From contig JAEEPV010000357.1 of the NCBI GenBank assembly GCA_016284975.1, positions 1 to 6,352 on the forward strand: 6,352 bases of DNA, read 5' to 3'. Shown here one piece after another: positions 4,698 through 6,352 of the stretch. Numbering within the stretch: the stretch's first letter is position 1; the number at the start of each line of letters is the position of its first letter. The position numbers were made by a program, and so were the translations under genes. The notes below the pieces were generated by a model. The model was not told the DNA's origin. It ran no database searches and saw only the letters and a list, made by a program, of their open reading frames with translations. The DNA is from Solobacterium sp. Its GTDB lineage: Bacteria > Bacillota_I > Bacilli_A > Erysipelotrichales > Erysipelotrichaceae.

Positions 4698-5297
4698 ATG
4701 AAACCTTTCCGGTACAATACACCGTCATTCCCTGCCGAATGGCCGGAATCCTATTATGCCCTTCCCCCAAAGGAACGTTTTCGTGCGCTGCAGGAACAGC
4801 TGAAACAGTATCCCGATTCAGCCGATGATCTGCGGCGGGAGGAACTGTTTTTGAAACGGTACGGAAAAACCTATGATGACGGTTTCATGCTGGGATGGAT
4901 GATGCTGAAGGTAGCGGATTCAGAAGGCGCTTCCGCGGGTACAAGACCACGTTTCCGCCATGAAGTGGAAACCGAACTGAAACGGCTCTGTGTCTTGGAT
5001 GAAACTCTGGATGACATTCTGAAAACAGAATGGAGACAGTTTGCGAATACGCTGATCCGGACATATCTCGATTCTCCCTCTTACCGGTCCATGTTCTTCG
5101 GAATCGGCAGCTGGTCCCAGGAGACGACTGCCCGGCGGTTTGCCGGAGAAATCGTAACCGTGACGAAAAACGTACCGCAGCGTGCAGGATTCGAGCTGAA
5201 AATGATTCCACTGCGAGACATAATAAAAGAGCAGTTTATACTGCTGGTACCGGATGGGGAAGAAATTCTCGATTCCGCATTCCGCATGCCCCGATGA
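4698..5297 (+). CDS. DUF6553-like protein of unknown function
   Basis: This is a 199-residue soluble protein with no signal peptide or membrane segment. It resembles, from memory, a Firmicutes family labelled DUF6553; the function is unknown and I cannot confirm the label here. The N-terminal part is basic and helical (PPKERFRALQEQLKQYPDS, 23-41). It is followed by a conserved-looking block of RREELFLKRYGK (46-57) and DDGFMLGWMMLKV (60-72). A central helical segment (88-112) leads to YLDSPSYRSMFFGIGSWSQE (123-142), the most distinctive motif. The end (162-197) alternates beta-like hydrophobic residues and charges. The gene stands alone between terminators on both sides, with its own strong promoter and a start codon at +1. 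The frame opens inside the promoter, so the ATG at 4698 is the only reasonable start. That it is a gene is very likely; what it does is not known. Confidence 0.85.
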   Translation: MKPFRYNTPSFPAEWPESYYALPPKERFRALQEQLKQYPDSADDLRREELFLKRYGKTYDDGFMLGWMMLKVADSEGASAGTRPRFRHEVETELKRLCVLDETLDDILKTEWRQFANTLIRTYLDSPSYRSMFFGIGSWSQETTARRFAGEIVTVTKNVPQRAGFELKMIPLRDIIKEQFILLVPDGEEILDSAFRMPR

Positions 5298-5301
5298 ATA
5301 T

Positions 5302-5326
5302 CTTCCGCTGAGTGTGGAAGTTTTTT
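5302..5326 (+). terminator. First terminator after the DUF6553-like gene
   Basis: CTTCCGC (5302-5308) pairs with GTGGAAG (5314-5320), 7 bp with one G-U, around a TGAGT loop. Six T residues follow (5321-5326). It starts 4 bases after the stop codon. Confidence 0.85.
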
Positions 5327-5354
5327 CCCTGGATAATTCACCAAATCGTTTTGA

Positions 5355-5388
5355 AGCCTGTAATCCCTTGTGATTATCGGCTTTTTTT
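5355..5388 (+). terminator. Second tandem terminator, facing the MATE gene
   Basis: AGCC (5355-5358) pairs with GGCT (5379-5382) and TAATC (5361-5365) with GATTA (5372-5376), separated by a 2x2 internal loop. The T run is 5382-5388. On the minus strand the hairpin is followed by TTCAAAACG, a poor tail, so it acts mainly on the plus strand. It lies 6 bases from the MATE stop codon. Confidence 0.75.
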
Positions 5389-5394
5389 CAATTT

Positions 5395-6352
5395 TCAGTT
5401 CAGCGTCCTGCCCACAGTCCTATGAAAGATTGCCAGCGACATGACTGCTGTAAGAATATCTGAAACCGGCTGTGTAAGCAGGATTCCGGGAAGACCAAAC
5501 ATGGAAGAGAGGACAGGAAGAAGAAGTGCAAAGATAATGCCCTGACGACTGACAGATATCGCAAATGCGCCCCCTGCCTGTCCAACAGACTGGAAGATGC
5601 ATGTGGAGACAAGGCAGATTGCCATGAAAACCAGACTTGATGACATGTATCGAAGCATCTCAGCGCCTTTTACAAGAACGGCATCGGAAGCGGACATGAT
5701 GCGCATGATATATGGCGCCCCGAAAAACAGAAGCACTGTAAACAGAAGCGCAAGACAGATTTCAAACCAGTATTCATAGTGAATGATGTCACGCAACCGT
5801 TTTTTATTCTGGCTTCCGTAGCTGTAACCGATGATTGGCTGGCCGCCAAAGGCAAACCCCATCAGCACCATTGTTGCAATCATAAAGGCTCTTGAAGCGA
5901 TTCCATAACCGGCAATGCATTCGGTGCCGTATGCGAGCAGCCTTCTGTTTGTCAGCATCACAGAAACAGACTGTACAAGGTTTGTCACACAGGCAGGAAT
6001 GCCAATCCGTAAAACTTCCATCAGATCCGAAGCACGGAAATTAAGGAAACGGGGATGCAGAATTACAATTTCGGTTCTGTCGGTCATTACCCGGGCAAAG
6101 TAGAGTGTCTCGATTACGTATGCGAGAAAGGTTGCAAGAGCAGCACCGCCTGCACCGAGTCCCAGCCCGAAGATCATCAGAGGATCCAGAATCATGTTCG
6201 ATATTGATCCAATTGCTCCGCCAATAAACGATTCTTTTACTTTTCCTTCAGAGCGAAGGATATTTATCGGTATAAAGCAGAAGACGACAAATGGTGCAGC
6301 GGCACATATCCAGCCGAGATAGGCCGAGGCGAAAGAAAATGTATTTTCATCC
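5395..6352 (-). CDS. MATE family efflux transporter, C-terminal part (5' end outside window)
   Basis: The minus-strand frame is open from the right edge (first full codon at 6351) to a TGA at 5397-5395 and gives 318 residues. MATE proteins are usually about 440-460 residues, so roughly 130 N-terminal residues lie beyond the window. A Met at 6195 is internal: the 52 residues before it continue the family match without a break. MATE proteins are 12-helix inner-membrane exporters that expel cationic drugs or metabolites using Na+ or H+ gradients. Typical motifs are ILRSEGKVKESFIGGAIGS (fragment 32-50), NMILDPLMIFGLGLGAGGAA (52-71), GYGIASRAFMIATMVLMG followed by QPIIGYSYGSQNKKRL, and FQSVGQAGGAFAISVSRQG near the C terminus. 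The last two are typical of the MepA/DinF-like side of the family. The substrate cannot be deduced. It is convergent with the DUF6553-like gene, and no strong terminator of its own is visible on the minus strand. Confidence 0.93.
   Translation of the reverse strand, partial: DENTFSFASAYLGWICAAAPFVVFCFIPINILRSEGKVKESFIGGAIGSISNMILDPLMIFGLGLGAGGAALATFLAYVIETLYFARVMTDRTEIVILHPRFLNFRASDLMEVLRIGIPACVTNLVQSVSVMLTNRRLLAYGTECIAGYGIASRAFMIATMVLMGFAFGGQPIIGYSYGSQNKKRLRDIIHYEYWFEICLALLFTVLLFFGAPYIMRIMSASDAVLVKGAEMLRYMSSSLVFMAICLVSTCIFQSVGQAGGAFAISVSRQGIIFALLLPVLSSMFGLPGILLTQPVSDILTAVMSLAIFHRTVGRTLN

Noticed and set aside
5395..6195. MATE gene starting at the Met at 6195
   Set aside because: The frame continues to the window edge with 52 more MATE-like residues, including ILRSEGKVKES, so this Met is internal and the gene is cut by the window.

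Overview
This window looks like a chromosomal segment of a Bacillota (Firmicutes) bacterium of moderate GC content. It could be a gut-associated member of Erysipelotrichia or Clostridia. The basis is protein similarity recalled from memory: a short ProB without a PUA domain, a paired short-chain ChrA system, a DIP1984-family protein, NanE and a DUF6553-like protein. Strong AGGAGG-type ribosome sites also fit. The assignment below phylum is a guess. I see no mobile element, phage gene, tRNA, rRNA or CRISPR array.

Layout, left to right. (1) The 3' end of a DIP1984/septicolysin-like gene (1-393, +). (2) About 200 bases without a gene (394-594) that fold, on paper, into a compact RNA. It has a two-part long-range closing stem, three internal hairpins, a 6-bp loop-to-strand pseudoknot and possibly a second pseudoknot. 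It ends at a strong bidirectional terminator (596-642). This is the best candidate here for something undescribed. (3) Two overlapping short ChrA-type membrane genes on the minus strand (641-1758), the usual two-subunit short-chain chromate transporter arrangement. (4) A divergent control region (about 1750-1835) with an extended -10 promoter and two DNA dyads. (5) A tight plus-strand operon proB-proA-nanE (1836-4555) closed by an intrinsic terminator. (6) A single-gene unit for a DUF6553-like protein (4698-5297) with a near-perfect extended -10 promoter whose transcript would start at the ATG, followed by two tandem terminators. (7) The C-terminal two thirds of a MATE-family efflux transporter on the minus strand (5395-6352, running off the right edge).

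How the genes work together. ProB and ProA are the first two dedicated steps of proline synthesis from glutamate; ProC is not in the window. NanE, an amino-sugar phosphate epimerase, sits in the same transcription unit but belongs to a different pathway, which is unusual. The two ChrA subunits probably form one transporter. Two transcription units, chrA and the DUF6553-like gene, share the same arrangement: an extended -10 box placed so that the start codon is at or next to +1, and no Shine-Dalgarno sequence. The operon genes and the second chrA gene have clear Shine-Dalgarno sites. The window therefore seems to hold both leaderless and leadered genes.
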